The translations under genes and the position numbers were made by a program. The notes below the pieces were generated by a model. That model saw only the letters and a program-made list of their open reading frames with translations, was not told where the DNA came from and did no database searches. Below, one piece after another: positions 50,644-59,670 of a DNA stretch of 64,000 nt (position 1 is the stretch's first letter; every line of letters starts with the position of its first letter). The stretch is from NCBI RefSeq assembly GCF_003666015.1, contig NZ_QPLT01000007.1:124001-188000 (forward strand). The letters run 5' to 3'. The stretch is from Halorubrum sp. Atlit-26R. GTDB taxonomy: Archaea; Halobacteriota; Halobacteria; Halobacteriales; Haloferacaceae.

Positions 50644-51471
50644 TCACGACAGCTTCCCGAGCGCCTCGAAGAAGTCCGAGGGCGGGCCCGCGATCCGTAT
50701 CGGCGGCGCGGTGCGCTCGACGGTCACCTCGACCGGCCCGTCGAGGGTCTCGGTGTCGCGGCCGTCGCTGACGACCGTCGCGCCCGCGTCGTCCGCGACA
50801 GAGACGGTGACCGTCGCGTCGGCGTCCACCACGAGCGGCGGCATCCCCTCCTCCGCGACCATCTCGTTGACGACTAACCCACCCACGTCGGGGTGGACCA
50901 GCGGGCCGCGCTCGGAGAGGTTGTACGCGGTCGATCCGGTCGGCGTGGCCACGAGGACCCCGTCGGCGTGGCCGCCGGCGTACCGAGAGCCGTCGACCCG
51001 CACCTCGTAGTCGATCCCGCCGCCCGGACCGCGTCGCTCGCCCTGGACGACCACCTCGTTCGCGGCCGGCGTCGACGTCCAGTCGCCGGCGCTGGCCGCG
51101 AGCCGCGGGGCCTCGCGGACGTCTAAGCCGCCGCTGCGGAACGCTCTGATCTCGGCGCGGAGCGCGGTCGCGGCGTCCGTCGGCGGGACTGCGTTGAGGA
51201 ACCCGACCTCGCCGAGGTTCACCCCGACGATCGGGGTGTCGCCCGCGTTGCGCGCGACGAACAGGAACGTCCCGTCGCCGCCGACCGCGACGACGAGGTC
51301 GCAGTCGCCGAACGCGTCGACCGGTCGGGCGTCGTCGCCTGCGTCGAGCGCGGCGGCGGTCTCCTCGTCCAGCCAGACGCTCTCGCCCGCGTCGACGACG
51401 ACGTCACGGAGGGTCGCCGCAAGCGACGCCGCCCGCTCGCTCCCCTTTCGCGCCACGATGCCCACTTCCAT
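50644..51471 (-). CDS. nadK: NAD kinase
   Basis: A 275-residue enzyme that phosphorylates NAD to NADP. The Gly-Gly-Asp-Gly-Thr motif is at 64-68 and the second family motif (Pro-Thr-Gly-Ser-Thr-Ala-Tyr near 175-181) follows. Asn-Glu near 138 fits the NAD-binding pair. ATG 51471 is chosen; the frame upstream is Arg/Pro-rich and not coding. It lies 76 bases upstream of the VTT gene on the same strand. Confidence 0.9.
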   Translation of the reverse strand: MEVGIVARKGSERAASLAATLRDVVVDAGESVWLDEETAAALDAGDDARPVDAFGDCDLVVAVGGDGTFLFVARNAGDTPIVGVNLGEVGFLNAVPPTDAATALRAEIRAFRSGGLDVREAPRLAASAGDWTSTPAANEVVVQGERRGPGGGIDYEVRVDGSRYAGGHADGVLVATPTGSTAYNLSERGPLVHPDVGGLVVNEMVAEEGMPPLVVDADATVTVSVADDAGATVVSDGRDTETLDGPVEVTVERTAPPIRIAGPPSDFFEALGKLS

Positions 51472-51617
51472 GCGGAATCCATCCCGATCCCCGGATAAAA
51501 GCGTGCGGACATCGGCCGCCCGGCCGGGTTCTCGGTATCTGAAACCTCGCCGGAAAGTTTCAAGCCGCTCGGCCGCGTTGCTGGGTCCATGTCGACCCCC
51601 CACGGGCGGCGGAAACG

Positions 51618-53066
51618 ATGAGCGAGGAGGACGACTGGTTCGAACGCGCGCTCCGGGAGACCGACGAGGAGTCCGACGAGCCGCCGGTGGGCCGTGCGGA
51701 GGGCGGTTCCGACGGTGTGGAGGACGGGTCCGGCGATCCGGATGGCGACGCGGACGACGCGGAAGCCGGTGCGGACGACCCTGCGGGGGAAACGGAGGCC
51801 GCGAGCGACGGCGCCGAGTTCGCCGATCCGTTCGGCGGTGCCGACGACGAGACGGGCGCCGAGGCGGGCGACGGAGACCCATTCGCCGGCGACGACGGGG
51901 AGGGCGACGAGTCCGACGGCGGTGAGTTCGGCGACGGTGAATTCGACGGCGAGGACGCGGCGAGCGACGGCGTTCCGGCGGACGCGTTCGGCGACGTCGA
52001 CGCCGACGCCGGATTCGACTCCTTCGGCGAAGGCGACCCCTTCGCCGGCGGGGAGGAGGCCGACGCCAGCCCCGATACCGCCGTCGGCACGGACTCCGGC
52101 GGCGACGGCGGCGGGTCGGACCCGTTCGGCGCGGACGACCCGTTCGGCGGCAGTCGGGGCGGTGGGGGATCCGGCGGTCGATCGGGCGGCGGGGGCGGCG
52201 GGGACGGCGGGGACGGCGGAGCGGCGGACGGTGGCGGCGACCCCTTCGGCGGGTACCGCGGGAGTGCGGGTGGGGGCGACGACGACTTCGGATTCGGTGA
52301 GTTCGGCGGCGACGCGGACGCCGACGGGACGACCGACTTCGACGTCGACCCGGACGAGTTCGAGTCCGAAATCGAGCGGACCGACGTCGGGGTCGAGGGG
52401 CTCGACGACATGATCCTCGGCGGCGTCCCCAGCCGGTCGCTGCTGTCGGTCATCGGCGGGGCCGGCACCGGGAAGACGACGTTCGCGCTCCAGTTTCTCA
52501 ACCACGCGCTCGAATCGGGCGAGAAGGGGATCTACATCACGCTCGAACAGACCCGCGAGTCGATCCTCGACACGGCGACCGAGAAGGGGTGGCCGTTCCG
52601 CGAGCACGCCGAGGAGGACCGCCTCGCGGTCGTCGCCATCGACCCCATCGAGATGGCCAACTCGCTGGCGTCGATCCGCAACGACCTCGTCCGGCTCATC
52701 GCCGAGTTCGACGCGGACCGGCTGGTGCTCGACTCCGTCTCCCTCTTGGAGATGATGTATGACCACCCCGCGAAGCGCCGCTCGGAGGTGTTCGGGTTCA
52801 CGCGCTCGCTGAAGGAGTCGGGCGTCACGACGCTTCTCACCTCCGAGGCGAGCGAGGAGACGCCGTACGCGTCCCGGCACGGGATCGTCGAGTACCTCAC
52901 CGACGCCGTGTTCGTGCTCCAGTACGTCCGCGGCTCCGACTTCCGCGAGACGCGCCTCGCCGTCGAGATCCAGAAGATCCGCGATGCGAACCACTCCCGC
53001 GAGACGAAGCCGTACGACATCACGGACACCGGCATCTCCGTCTACGACCAGGCGAACATCTTCTGA
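51618..53066 (+). CDS. RAD55/KaiC-family ATPase with long acidic DPF-repeat tail
   Basis: A 482-residue protein in two parts. Residues 1-245 are Asp/Glu/Gly-rich, surely disordered, and carry repeated Asp-Pro-Phe-(Gly/Ala) motifs (about 70, 87, 140, 168, 174, 208). Residues 255-482 are a RecA/KaiC-type ATPase with Walker A Gly-Gly-Ala-Gly-Thr-Gly-Lys-Thr-Thr at 280-288 and Walker B Arg-Leu-Val-Leu-Asp-Ser near 373. Such single-domain archaeal RAD55-like proteins are of mixed function (repair, signalling). The tail may bind partners or single-stranded-DNA proteins; that is a guess. Confidence 0.85.
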   Translation: MSEEDDWFERALRETDEESDEPPVGRAEGGSDGVEDGSGDPDGDADDAEAGADDPAGETEAASDGAEFADPFGGADDETGAEAGDGDPFAGDDGEGDESDGGEFGDGEFDGEDAASDGVPADAFGDVDADAGFDSFGEGDPFAGGEEADASPDTAVGTDSGGDGGGSDPFGADDPFGGSRGGGGSGGRSGGGGGGDGGDGGAADGGGDPFGGYRGSAGGGDDDFGFGEFGGDADADGTTDFDVDPDEFESEIERTDVGVEGLDDMILGGVPSRSLLSVIGGAGTGKTTFALQFLNHALESGEKGIYITLEQTRESILDTATEKGWPFREHAEEDRLAVVAIDPIEMANSLASIRNDLVRLIAEFDADRLVLDSVSLLEMMYDHPAKRRSEVFGFTRSLKESGVTTLLTSEASEETPYASRHGIVEYLTDAVFVLQYVRGSDFRETRLAVEIQKIRDANHSRETKPYDITDTGISVYDQANIF

Positions 53067-53095
53067 GCCCTCGCGGGCCGCGGGCGGCTCCGAAC

Positions 53096-54184
53096 CTATC
53101 CGGGGAGCTGAACGACCAAGTTCAACGCCTGCGGAAGTAGGACGCTGACGAATATCTGCGACCACATGGCGAACGTCGTCGGATACGTTCCGGTGCTTTC
53201 GACGTGCGCGAGCGTCTCCTGTGCGTTCTCGTACTGCTCCCTGTTCTCAATATCCGTGAGCGTGGCGTCGAACGGGTCGCTCACCGACCGCTTAAGCTCC
53301 CGTTCCAGCGATCGGATCTTCGCTCGCTTTTTGCTCTTCATGATTGCGTGGACCCTGTACATCGAGTACCCGATCGTCAGCACGCCGACGAACCAGACGG
53401 CCGAGAGAACCGCTTGGAAACCCGGCCCGGGAGCCGGATACGGCGACGAGAGGTACTGCGAGAGGATGACCGGGATGTGGGTCTGGAGAAACCACAACAG
53501 CAGGACCCCCGTATAGATGTAATACGAGCGTTTGAGGAGCTCTCCGACCGGTTCGAACCCACCGAGGTTCCGGGGGTCGTAGTAGAAGAGTCCGAAGTCC
53601 GCCTTGGCGAGCCGGCGTGGGACAGCGAGGTGAACGGCGACGTAGGACACCCCGAGCTCAACCAAGATCGGGATCGTGATGAGCGGGAACGAGACCGCCT
53701 GTGCGTACAAGACGAGGCCGATCCCGTCCGTTTCGATGAGACGCGGGAATCCGAGCACGAACGCCCCGAAGGCGTAGAAGGCGACGAGGGCGACGACGTA
53801 GGCCGCCGTCCGCGTCCGGAGGGAGACGAGCCCCTCGAACTGCCGCCGCATCGACGCGTCGATGTCGACGTGTTCGTCGTCGATACCGAGCGCGATCATC
53901 GCGTCGGCGTAGCTCTCGTGGATGTACCGGAGCCCGAACACGCCGAGGACCGTCATCGCGGGGATGGCGAGCGAGTTCGGCTGTACGAAAAAGGAGCTTT
54001 TCCCCGACACGAGGAAGTTGTACACGTCGAACAGCCCGTACTCGACGAACAGTCCGACCGCGACGAGCAGATACGGCGGATAGACGTCTCCGCCGGTGAG
54101 CGCGTCCGATAGCCGCCCGAAACCGAGCTTCTCGGCGATGATTTCGATCAGCAGTCGGTCCCGATATCGCTGTACGTCTGCCAT
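53096..54184 (-). CDS. Multi-helix membrane protein, unknown
   Basis: A 362-residue protein with about eight hydrophobic segments (from about 34 on) and charged, coiled-coil-like stretches near 290-325 (Lys-Lys-Arg-Ala-Lys-Ile-Arg-Ser-Leu-Glu). The GC is lower than in nearby genes, which could mean later acquisition. No family is recognised. It sits just upstream of tRNA-derived sequence and tRNA-Gly. Confidence 0.6.
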   Translation of the reverse strand: MADVQRYRDRLLIEIIAEKLGFGRLSDALTGGDVYPPYLLVAVGLFVEYGLFDVYNFLVSGKSSFFVQPNSLAIPAMTVLGVFGLRYIHESYADAMIALGIDDEHVDIDASMRRQFEGLVSLRTRTAAYVVALVAFYAFGAFVLGFPRLIETDGIGLVLYAQAVSFPLITIPILVELGVSYVAVHLAVPRRLAKADFGLFYYDPRNLGGFEPVGELLKRSYYIYTGVLLLWFLQTHIPVILSQYLSSPYPAPGPGFQAVLSAVWFVGVLTIGYSMYRVHAIMKSKKRAKIRSLERELKRSVSDPFDATLTDIENREQYENAQETLAHVESTGTYPTTFAMWSQIFVSVLLPQALNLVVQLPG

Positions 54185-54272
54185 AGCGTCCGGTCACCAT
54201 CCAGACAGTATAAGAGTGGGTCCTCCGTCTTCGGCGAGCATCGGCGCTCGCGAGCTGATCGTCGCAGAGATA

Positions 54273-54412
54273 CACCGTCCGGGAACTGAACCTGAATCAG
54301 ACGTGCTCGCTCGGTGCTCGCGGCTTCGCTGCTCGCTTCCCGAGGCGCTCGCTTCGCTCGCACCTCGCACCGCTCGCTGCGCGCGACTGATAGGGTTCAA
54401 TTCCGTCCGGTG
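54273..54412. repeat. Inverted pair of tRNA-Gly 3'-end fragments around a GC-rich hairpin region
   Basis: 54273-54292 matches the tRNA-Gly 3' end (54488-54507) at 19 of 20 positions. 54393-54404 holds the T-arm sequence GGGTTCAATTCC in the other orientation. The interval is made of GCTCGCT-type short palindromes. The whole lies in the 300-bp gap before tRNA-Gly, which holds no gene. Confidence 0.65.
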
Positions 54413-54485
54413 ATTTCTTTCACTACGTTCGAGAGTTCGCTGAACAGCGTGAAGCGGACGCTACCTGACGGAGTCAGGTAGAAAA

Positions 54486-54556
54486 TGCACCGTCCGGGAA
54501 TTGAACCCGGGCTATTAGCTTGGGAAGCTAATGTCCTACCACTGGACCAACGGTGC
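54486..54556 (-). tRNA. tRNA-Gly: tRNA-Gly (anticodon CCC)
   Basis: A 71-nt tRNA without intron. The acceptor stem pairs 54550-54556 with 54487-54493, and the discriminator is A (54486). The anticodon loop TTCCCAA gives CCC and the T-loop is TTCAATT. Fragments of its 3' end lie 215 bases downstream. Confidence 0.95.
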
Positions 54557-54632
54557 TCGAATCGAGATACCCGACCGTCCCACTTGAACGTAGCGTTTCA
54601 TCGGACGGCCACGAGATGCCGAGAGCCACACC

Positions 54633-54638
54633 CTTAAG
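54633..54638 (+). promoter_or_regulatory. TATA-like box of the M28 peptidase gene
   Basis: CTTAAG lies 24-29 bases before ATG 54662, implying a leaderless message. Confidence 0.5.
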
Positions 54639-54661
54639 CCGTCACCGACGGAGGCACGCTC

Positions 54662-56098
54662 ATGACCGACGACGCAGCAGACGGTGCGCGAGCGGACCGG
54701 ACCGCGGCGGTCGACCGCGTGCGAGAGCGCGCCGACGACCTCGCGCCCGCGCTCGGCGCGACTTGGACCGACGACGAGCCGTGGCGCTTTATCACCGACC
54801 TCACGGCGATCGGGAGCCGCATGGCCGGGGGCGAGGGCGAGCGCCGCGCCGCCGGACTCGTCGCGGACGCCTTCGAGCGCGCCGGGCTCGCGGACGTGCG
54901 CACGGAGCCGTTCGACCTCCCGGCCTGGGAGCGCGGGTCCGCGTCGCTCGACGTGACCGTTTCCGGCCGCGACGGCGAGCCGACCACGCGCTCGTTCGAG
55001 GCGCTCGCGCTCCCGTACTCGCCGGCGGGGAGCGTCGCGGGCGAGCTCGTCGACGTGGGGTACGGCACCCCGAGAGAGATCGACGAGCGCGACGTGGAGG
55101 GGCGGATCGCGGTCGCCTCGACGACCACCCCCGAGGGCGGGCGGTTCGTCCACCGCATGGAGAAGTTCGGCTACGCGATCGACGCCGGCGCGGTCGGGTT
55201 CGTGTTCGTCAACCACCTCGACGGGCAGCTTCCGCCCACGGGGTCGCTCACGTTCGGCGAGGAGGCCGAGGCGGTCGCGGTCGGCGTCTCGAAGGAGACC
55301 GGCGCGTGGCTCCGCGAGTACGCGGTTGGGGGCGATTCAACCAGTCCGGACTCCGAACCGGTCGCACAGGCTGAACTGTCGGTCGAGGCGTCGACGACGC
55401 CGGGCGAGAGCCGCAACGTGATCGGCAGCGTCGGACCGGACACCGACGAGCGAGTCCTCCTGCTCGCCCACTACGACGCCCACGACATCGCGGAGGGGGC
55501 GCTCGACAACGGCTGCGGGATCGCGACGATCGCGACCGCGGCCGGAGTCCTCGCGGACGCCGACCTCCCGATCGGCGTCGACGTCGTCGCGGTCGGGGCG
55601 GAGGAGGTCGGGCTCCTCGGCGCGGAACACCTCGCAGACCGGCTGGACCTCGACCGCGTGAAGGGCGTGGTCAACGTCGACGGCGCGGGGCGGTTCCGCG
55701 ATCTGGTCGCGCTCGCGCACGCCTCGACGGCGGCCGCGTCGGTCGCGGAGGTCGTGTCGTCCGCGACGCGCCAGCCGATCGAGGTGGACGCGCAGCCGCA
55801 CCCGTTCTCCGACCAGTGGCCGTTCGTGCGCCGCGGCGTGCCGGCGCTCCAGCTCCACAGCGACTCGGGCGACCGCGGGCGGGGGTGGGGCCACACCCAC
55901 GCGGACACCCGCGACAAGGTCGACGACCGGAACGTCCGCGAGCACGCGATGCTGACCGCCCTGCTCGTCGCCGAGTTCGCGGTGCCCGAGCGCGACCTGC
56001 CGCGGCTGGACCGCGACGAGCTCGCGGCCGCGTTCCGCGAGGCCGACTTCGAGACGGGGATGCGCGCCGCCGGCCTCTGGCCGGCCGACTGGGACTGA
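54662..56098 (+). CDS. M28 family metallopeptidase
   Basis: A 478-residue aminopeptidase-type protein. Zinc ligands of the M28 fold are seen: His-Tyr-Asp near 268-270, Asp in Leu-Asn-type loop near 282, Glu-Glu near 319-320, Asp in Val-Asp-Gly near 340 and His near 413. A PA-type insert lies at about 105-245. No signal peptide is evident, so it may act inside the cell. The substrate is unknown. Confidence 0.85.
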   Translation: MTDDAADGARADRTAAVDRVRERADDLAPALGATWTDDEPWRFITDLTAIGSRMAGGEGERRAAGLVADAFERAGLADVRTEPFDLPAWERGSASLDVTVSGRDGEPTTRSFEALALPYSPAGSVAGELVDVGYGTPREIDERDVEGRIAVASTTTPEGGRFVHRMEKFGYAIDAGAVGFVFVNHLDGQLPPTGSLTFGEEAEAVAVGVSKETGAWLREYAVGGDSTSPDSEPVAQAELSVEASTTPGESRNVIGSVGPDTDERVLLLAHYDAHDIAEGALDNGCGIATIATAAGVLADADLPIGVDVVAVGAEEVGLLGAEHLADRLDLDRVKGVVNVDGAGRFRDLVALAHASTAAASVAEVVSSATRQPIEVDAQPHPFSDQWPFVRRGVPALQLHSDSGDRGRGWGHTHADTRDKVDDRNVREHAMLTALLVAEFAVPERDLPRLDRDELAAAFREADFETGMRAAGLWPADWD

Positions 56099-56146
56099 GC
56101 GGGGCGGTCGCGGAGCGGCCGCAGGGCGGATCGACCGCCCGCCCGG

Positions 56147-57121
56147 TCACTCCACGTCCGCGTCCGGCGTCGGTGGCGGGAGCCGCTTGTGCGCCGTCGC
56201 GCGGTGACGGCCGAGCAGGTCCGCGACGAGTTCGCGGTCGACGTCGAGGTCGTCGTCTCCGTCCATGGGATCGGGCGCGTCGAGGTCGCCGGCGACGACC
56301 GCTCCCCTGATCCGCTCGACGACCGACTCCGGGTCGAGCCCGCGGTCGACGCCGAGGTGGAGGACGGGGTCGACGACCTCGTAGGGGGCGCCGAGGTCGT
56401 CCGCGTCGCGCTGCCCCGGCAGGAACCCCGCTGTCGGGGGCTTCTCGACGACGAACTCCGGCACGTCGAGCTCGGTCGCGAGCCCCCGGACGTCCGTCTT
56501 GTAGAGGCCGCCCAGCGGGAACAGGTCGGCCGCGCCGTCGCCGTGTTTCGTCAGGTAGCCTAAGAGGAGTTCGCTCCGGTTCGCGGTGCCGCAGACGAGG
56601 CGGTTCGTCGCGTTGGCGGCGAGGTAGGCGACGGCCATCCGGAGGCGCGCGACCGCGTTGCCGGACCGGACCGGCTCGTCGTGGAGGTCGAAGCGGTCGG
56701 GGGCGACCGCGCCGAACTGCGCGAACAGGGGCTGGAGGTGGACCGTGTCGTGGTCGATCCCCAGCGCCTCGGCGAGCGCCTCGGCGTCGCGGGCGTGCGG
56801 CGCGCCGATCTTGTTACACGGGAGAATCAGCCCGTACACGCGGTCGGCGCCGAGCGCTTCGACCGCGAGCGCGGCCGTCACCGTCGAGTCGAGCCCGCCG
56901 CTCATGTTCACGACCACGCCGTCCGCGCCCGCGGCGCCGACCCGATCGGCGACGAACGACCGGATTCGGTCGCGTTCGACAGCGGGATCCCGGTCCGGGA
57001 GCAGCGAGACGGGAAGGGGGTGAGAACTGGCGGCGTCTCGATCGTGGTTCGACACCGCAGCTCCCGCCGAACGCTCGGCGGCGGCCTCGTCCGAGTCGAA
57101 CGCCGACTCGCGGTCAGCCAT
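56147..57121 (-). CDS. nadE: NAD synthetase (ammonia-type)
   Basis: A 324-residue enzyme that amidates nicotinic acid adenine dinucleotide to NAD+. The pyrophosphatase motif Ser-Gly-Gly-Leu-Asp-Ser is at 74-79. Gly-Thr-Ala-Asn-Arg-Ser-Glu near 178 and Leu-Tyr-Lys-Thr-Asp near 205 complete the family pattern. There is no glutaminase domain, so ammonia is the donor. The 45-residue N-terminal acidic extension is unusual; the true start might be an internal ATG. Confidence 0.9.
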   Translation of the reverse strand: MADRESAFDSDEAAAERSAGAAVSNHDRDAASSHPLPVSLLPDRDPAVERDRIRSFVADRVGAAGADGVVVNMSGGLDSTVTAALAVEALGADRVYGLILPCNKIGAPHARDAEALAEALGIDHDTVHLQPLFAQFGAVAPDRFDLHDEPVRSGNAVARLRMAVAYLAANATNRLVCGTANRSELLLGYLTKHGDGAADLFPLGGLYKTDVRGLATELDVPEFVVEKPPTAGFLPGQRDADDLGAPYEVVDPVLHLGVDRGLDPESVVERIRGAVVAGDLDAPDPMDGDDDLDVDRELVADLLGRHRATAHKRLPPPTPDADVE

Positions 57122-57547
57122 CTCTCTCTCCGTGTGCCGTCCGCCCCGTCCGCCCCGTTCTCCGGTGCGGGGGTCCGTCGACGGCTCGTGAGGGAGCGCG
57201 GGTGCGTCTCTGCGGGCGTTCGCGAGCGTCGCGTTGGATCGTCATCAGTCGGCCGCCGCTTCCGCTTGCGCTGGTAAATACTTGCGGTGTGGATCGTATA
57301 AGGAATTGGTACTGTTATGGCTGAGTAGAGTAGAGCCACTCGTGTAGGACGATGTATGTATAATTATACTCAAAATAACCGGAGATACCAAACCTTGACA
57401 CCGCTGAATAGAGGAATACCCGGTTTGTCGGAATATCACGCCCAATTAGAGTACGTTTAGAGAGGAATTGGCCACACAACAATCGTTCTAAGCATATAAT
57501 GTGGTTATACACAAACATTTATTAGTTGAATCCGGTTCGATTCGTCC
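57122..57547. other. A/T-rich control region between nadE and a regulator gene
   Basis: These 426 bases carry no convincing gene. The 57245-57547 part is unusually A/T-rich. A perfect palindrome GTATAATTATAC is at 57358-57369. Short frames on the minus strand have no homology that I recognise and lie in A/T-rich DNA. Confidence 0.5.
57518..57524 (+). promoter_or_regulatory. TATA box of the regulator gene at 57548
   Basis: TTTATTA sits 24-30 bases before ATG 57548, as expected for a leaderless transcript. Confidence 0.5.
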
Positions 57548-58081
57548 ATGTCACGGATTCAGCTGAGTTCGAGTCAGGAACGCGTGCTCACCGCGCTCGT
57601 GAACCTCTCCGAGGGCCGGGAGGCGCCGGTACAGGGCCGCGAGATCGCGGACGCGATCGACCGCAACCCGGGGACGGTGCGGAACCGCATGGGGAGCCTC
57701 AGCACGCTCGGTCTCGTGAAGGGCGTCGCCGGGCCGGACGGCGGCTACATCCCGACCGACGAGGCGTACGACACGCTCGGCATCGAGCGCCTGGAGGACG
57801 CCGCGACGACGCCGGTCGAGCGCGAGGGCGACCCCGTCGAGGACGTCACCGTCGCGGAGATCGACCTGTCGAGCGTCGCGAACCCCGAGCTGTGTCGCGC
57901 CGAGCTCGTGATCCGCGGCCCAGTGGGTCCCTTCGACGCGGGCGATCACGTGACCGTCGGGCCGACGCCCGCCACCGGACTGCGGCTCTCCGGCGTCGTC
58001 GACGCGACGAACGTCGACGGCAACAGCCTCCTGGTCCGCGTCGACGGCATGGAGACGCCGACGGGGGGATCGGCCGCCTGA
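57548..58081 (+). CDS. Winged-helix regulator, Rrf2-like
   Basis: A 177-residue protein. Residues about 8-72 form a winged helix (Arg-Glu-Ile-Ala-Asp-Ala-Ile-Asp-Arg-Asn-Pro-Gly-Thr-Val-Arg-Asn-Arg-Met) with a Gly-Pro-Asp-Gly-Gly-Tyr wing as in Rrf2 proteins. The C-terminal 80 residues are beta-rich (Phe-Asp-Ala-Gly-Asp-His-Val-Thr-Val), like a small ligand-binding barrel. No Fe-S cysteine triad is present; only one Cys is seen. The long A/T-rich upstream region may be autoregulatory. Confidence 0.75.
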   Translation: MSRIQLSSSQERVLTALVNLSEGREAPVQGREIADAIDRNPGTVRNRMGSLSTLGLVKGVAGPDGGYIPTDEAYDTLGIERLEDAATTPVEREGDPVEDVTVAEIDLSSVANPELCRAELVIRGPVGPFDAGDHVTVGPTPATGLRLSGVVDATNVDGNSLLVRVDGMETPTGGSAA

Positions 58082-58129
58082 ATAGCGGCCTGAGCGGGGA
58101 CCTGAGCCGCGGCCGTCAGGAAGCCCGAT

Positions 58130-59047
58130 TCACTCCCTCTCGATCGCCGAGAACAGCCGATCGCGGACCGCATCGGTCGCGGCCGCGGCGTGACGCGCGT
58201 CCCGGTGTCGCTCGCCGAAGGCGACGCGCGCGCTCTCCGCGGCCTCGCGATCGACGGTGAACGACGCGTCGGGGTAGGTCACGTCCCAGAGCACGAGCGG
58301 CTCCGGCGGCGCGGGACCGACGCCGCGCTGTCCCGAGACCGGCTCGGCGGCGAGCAGTCGGTCGATCCACGCGAGGTCGGCGGTTCCGCGACCGACGGCG
58401 CGAGCGGCGGCGACGACCCGCCGGACGAGCGCGCGCGGAAAGCCGCCCGCCGAGAGCTCGACGACGAGCGTGTCGCCCTCGCGGGTCGCGCCCGCGTCGA
58501 GGTCGCGGACCGTTCCCGTCTCGTCGGTCGTCAGGTTGTGGAAGTCGTGTTCGCCGTCGAACCGCGCGAGCGCCGCCCGGAAGCGGTCGTCGTCGACCGC
58601 GTGTTCCGGCTCTCGCCGCGCGCGGTCCGAGCCGGAACCGGCGCCCGATTCGGGCGCGTGGAGGTGGTACCGGTACGTCCGCCGGACCGCGTCGTGCGTC
58701 GCGTGGAAGTCGTCCGCGACGTCGGCCGCGGCCCACACGCGGACCGACCCCGGCAGGTGACCGTTGAACGCGCGCGGCGTAAGCCACGTCGGCGCCTCGA
58801 ATGCGACGGTCTGTGCCACCGCGGAGACGCCGGCGTCGGTCCGGCCCGCCGCGGCGTAGCCGGGCGGCGTGGCGTGGGTCGACCCGTCGCCGCGCTCGAC
58901 GAGGCCGTGTTCCGCGAGCGCTTCGAGGAGCGCGTCCGCGACCGTGCGGGCGTGCGGCTGGCGCTGGAAGCCGGCGTACTCCCGGCCGTCGTACGCGACC
59001 CGGAAGGCGCGGGTAACCGTCTCCCGGCCGCTCGACTCGCCCGTCAC
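58130..59047 (-). CDS. truA: tRNA pseudouridine synthase TruA
   Basis: A 305-residue enzyme modifying U38-U40 in tRNA anticodon arms. The catalytic Asp71 is in Gly-Arg-Thr-Asp-Ala-Gly-Val-Ser-Ala. Phe-Gln-Arg-Gln-Pro near 27-31 and Arg-Thr-Tyr-Arg-Tyr near 145 also match. The start overlaps the stop of the upstream uspA-like gene (ATGA), so both are translated from one message. Confidence 0.9.
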   Translation of the reverse strand: MTGESSGRETVTRAFRVAYDGREYAGFQRQPHARTVADALLEALAEHGLVERGDGSTHATPPGYAAAGRTDAGVSAVAQTVAFEAPTWLTPRAFNGHLPGSVRVWAAADVADDFHATHDAVRRTYRYHLHAPESGAGSGSDRARREPEHAVDDDRFRAALARFDGEHDFHNLTTDETGTVRDLDAGATREGDTLVVELSAGGFPRALVRRVVAAARAVGRGTADLAWIDRLLAAEPVSGQRGVGPAPPEPLVLWDVTYPDASFTVDREAAESARVAFGERHRDARHAAAATDAVRDRLFSAIERE

Positions 59048-59559
59048 TGGGCGTCGGACGCGTCGCCGCCGCCCGTCGCGTCGCTCACGTCCTCGTCCGT
59101 ATCGGTCGCCCCCGTCTCTTTCTCGGCCTCTTCGGGGTCGGCCATCGGGACGGTCACCACCGGCACCGACGCGACGCGGACGACCTTCTCGGTGACGCTC
59201 CCGAGGAGGAGCCGGCGGATCCCCCGTCGGGTGTGGCTCGGCATGACGACGATGTCGGCGCCGTCGTCGATCGCGTTCTCGATGACCTCCAGCGGGTCAC
59301 CGCGGACGACGCTGCCGACCGCCTCGACGCCGTTCGCCTCCAGCTCGGCGGTCACCGTCTCCACCCGTTCCTCGGCCGCCTCCGCGAGCCGGTCGGAGAA
59401 CACGCCGGTCCGCGGGCCGGCGAGCGTGTCGACTGCGGTGTCGGCGGCCGAGAGGACGTGGACCGTCGCGTCGTACCGCTCGGCGAGGCTGGCCGCGTGC
59501 GGGATCGCGTCGTTCGCCTCGCCGCCGGGCGCGACGGGCAGGAGGATGTCGTCGTACAT
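59044..59559 (-). CDS. Universal stress protein family, upstream of truA
   Basis: A 171-residue Usp-fold protein. Met-Tyr-Asp-Asp-Ile-Leu-Leu-Pro-Val opens the fold; Asp-Ile-Val-Val-Met-Pro-Ser-His-Thr-Arg-Arg-Gly and Leu-Leu-Leu-Gly-Ser-Val-Thr-Glu-Lys-Val form the ATP-loop region near 105-127. The last 30 residues are an acidic Thr/Glu tail. It overlaps truA by four bases. Confidence 0.9.
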   Translation of the reverse strand: MYDDILLPVAPGGEANDAIPHAASLAERYDATVHVLSAADTAVDTLAGPRTGVFSDRLAEAAEERVETVTAELEANGVEAVGSVVRGDPLEVIENAIDDGADIVVMPSHTRRGIRRLLLGSVTEKVVRVASVPVVTVPMADPEEAEKETGATDTDEDVSDATGGGDASDAQ

Positions 59560-59670
59560 GCGTGGTGACGGAACGCCCACCCGCAAAGTCCTGTCGGCGT
59601 GCGCGCCGGTTCGCAGGTCGCGGAGAACCGGATGGGCAGGGTTTTCCGGCGGGCGGCCGTCCCGGTCGGT

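Noticed and set aside
57245-57518. Two minus-strand frames of 66-67 codons upstream of the regulator gene
   Set aside because: They lie in A/T-rich control DNA, overlap each other in different frames, and have no start signal or homology I can see.
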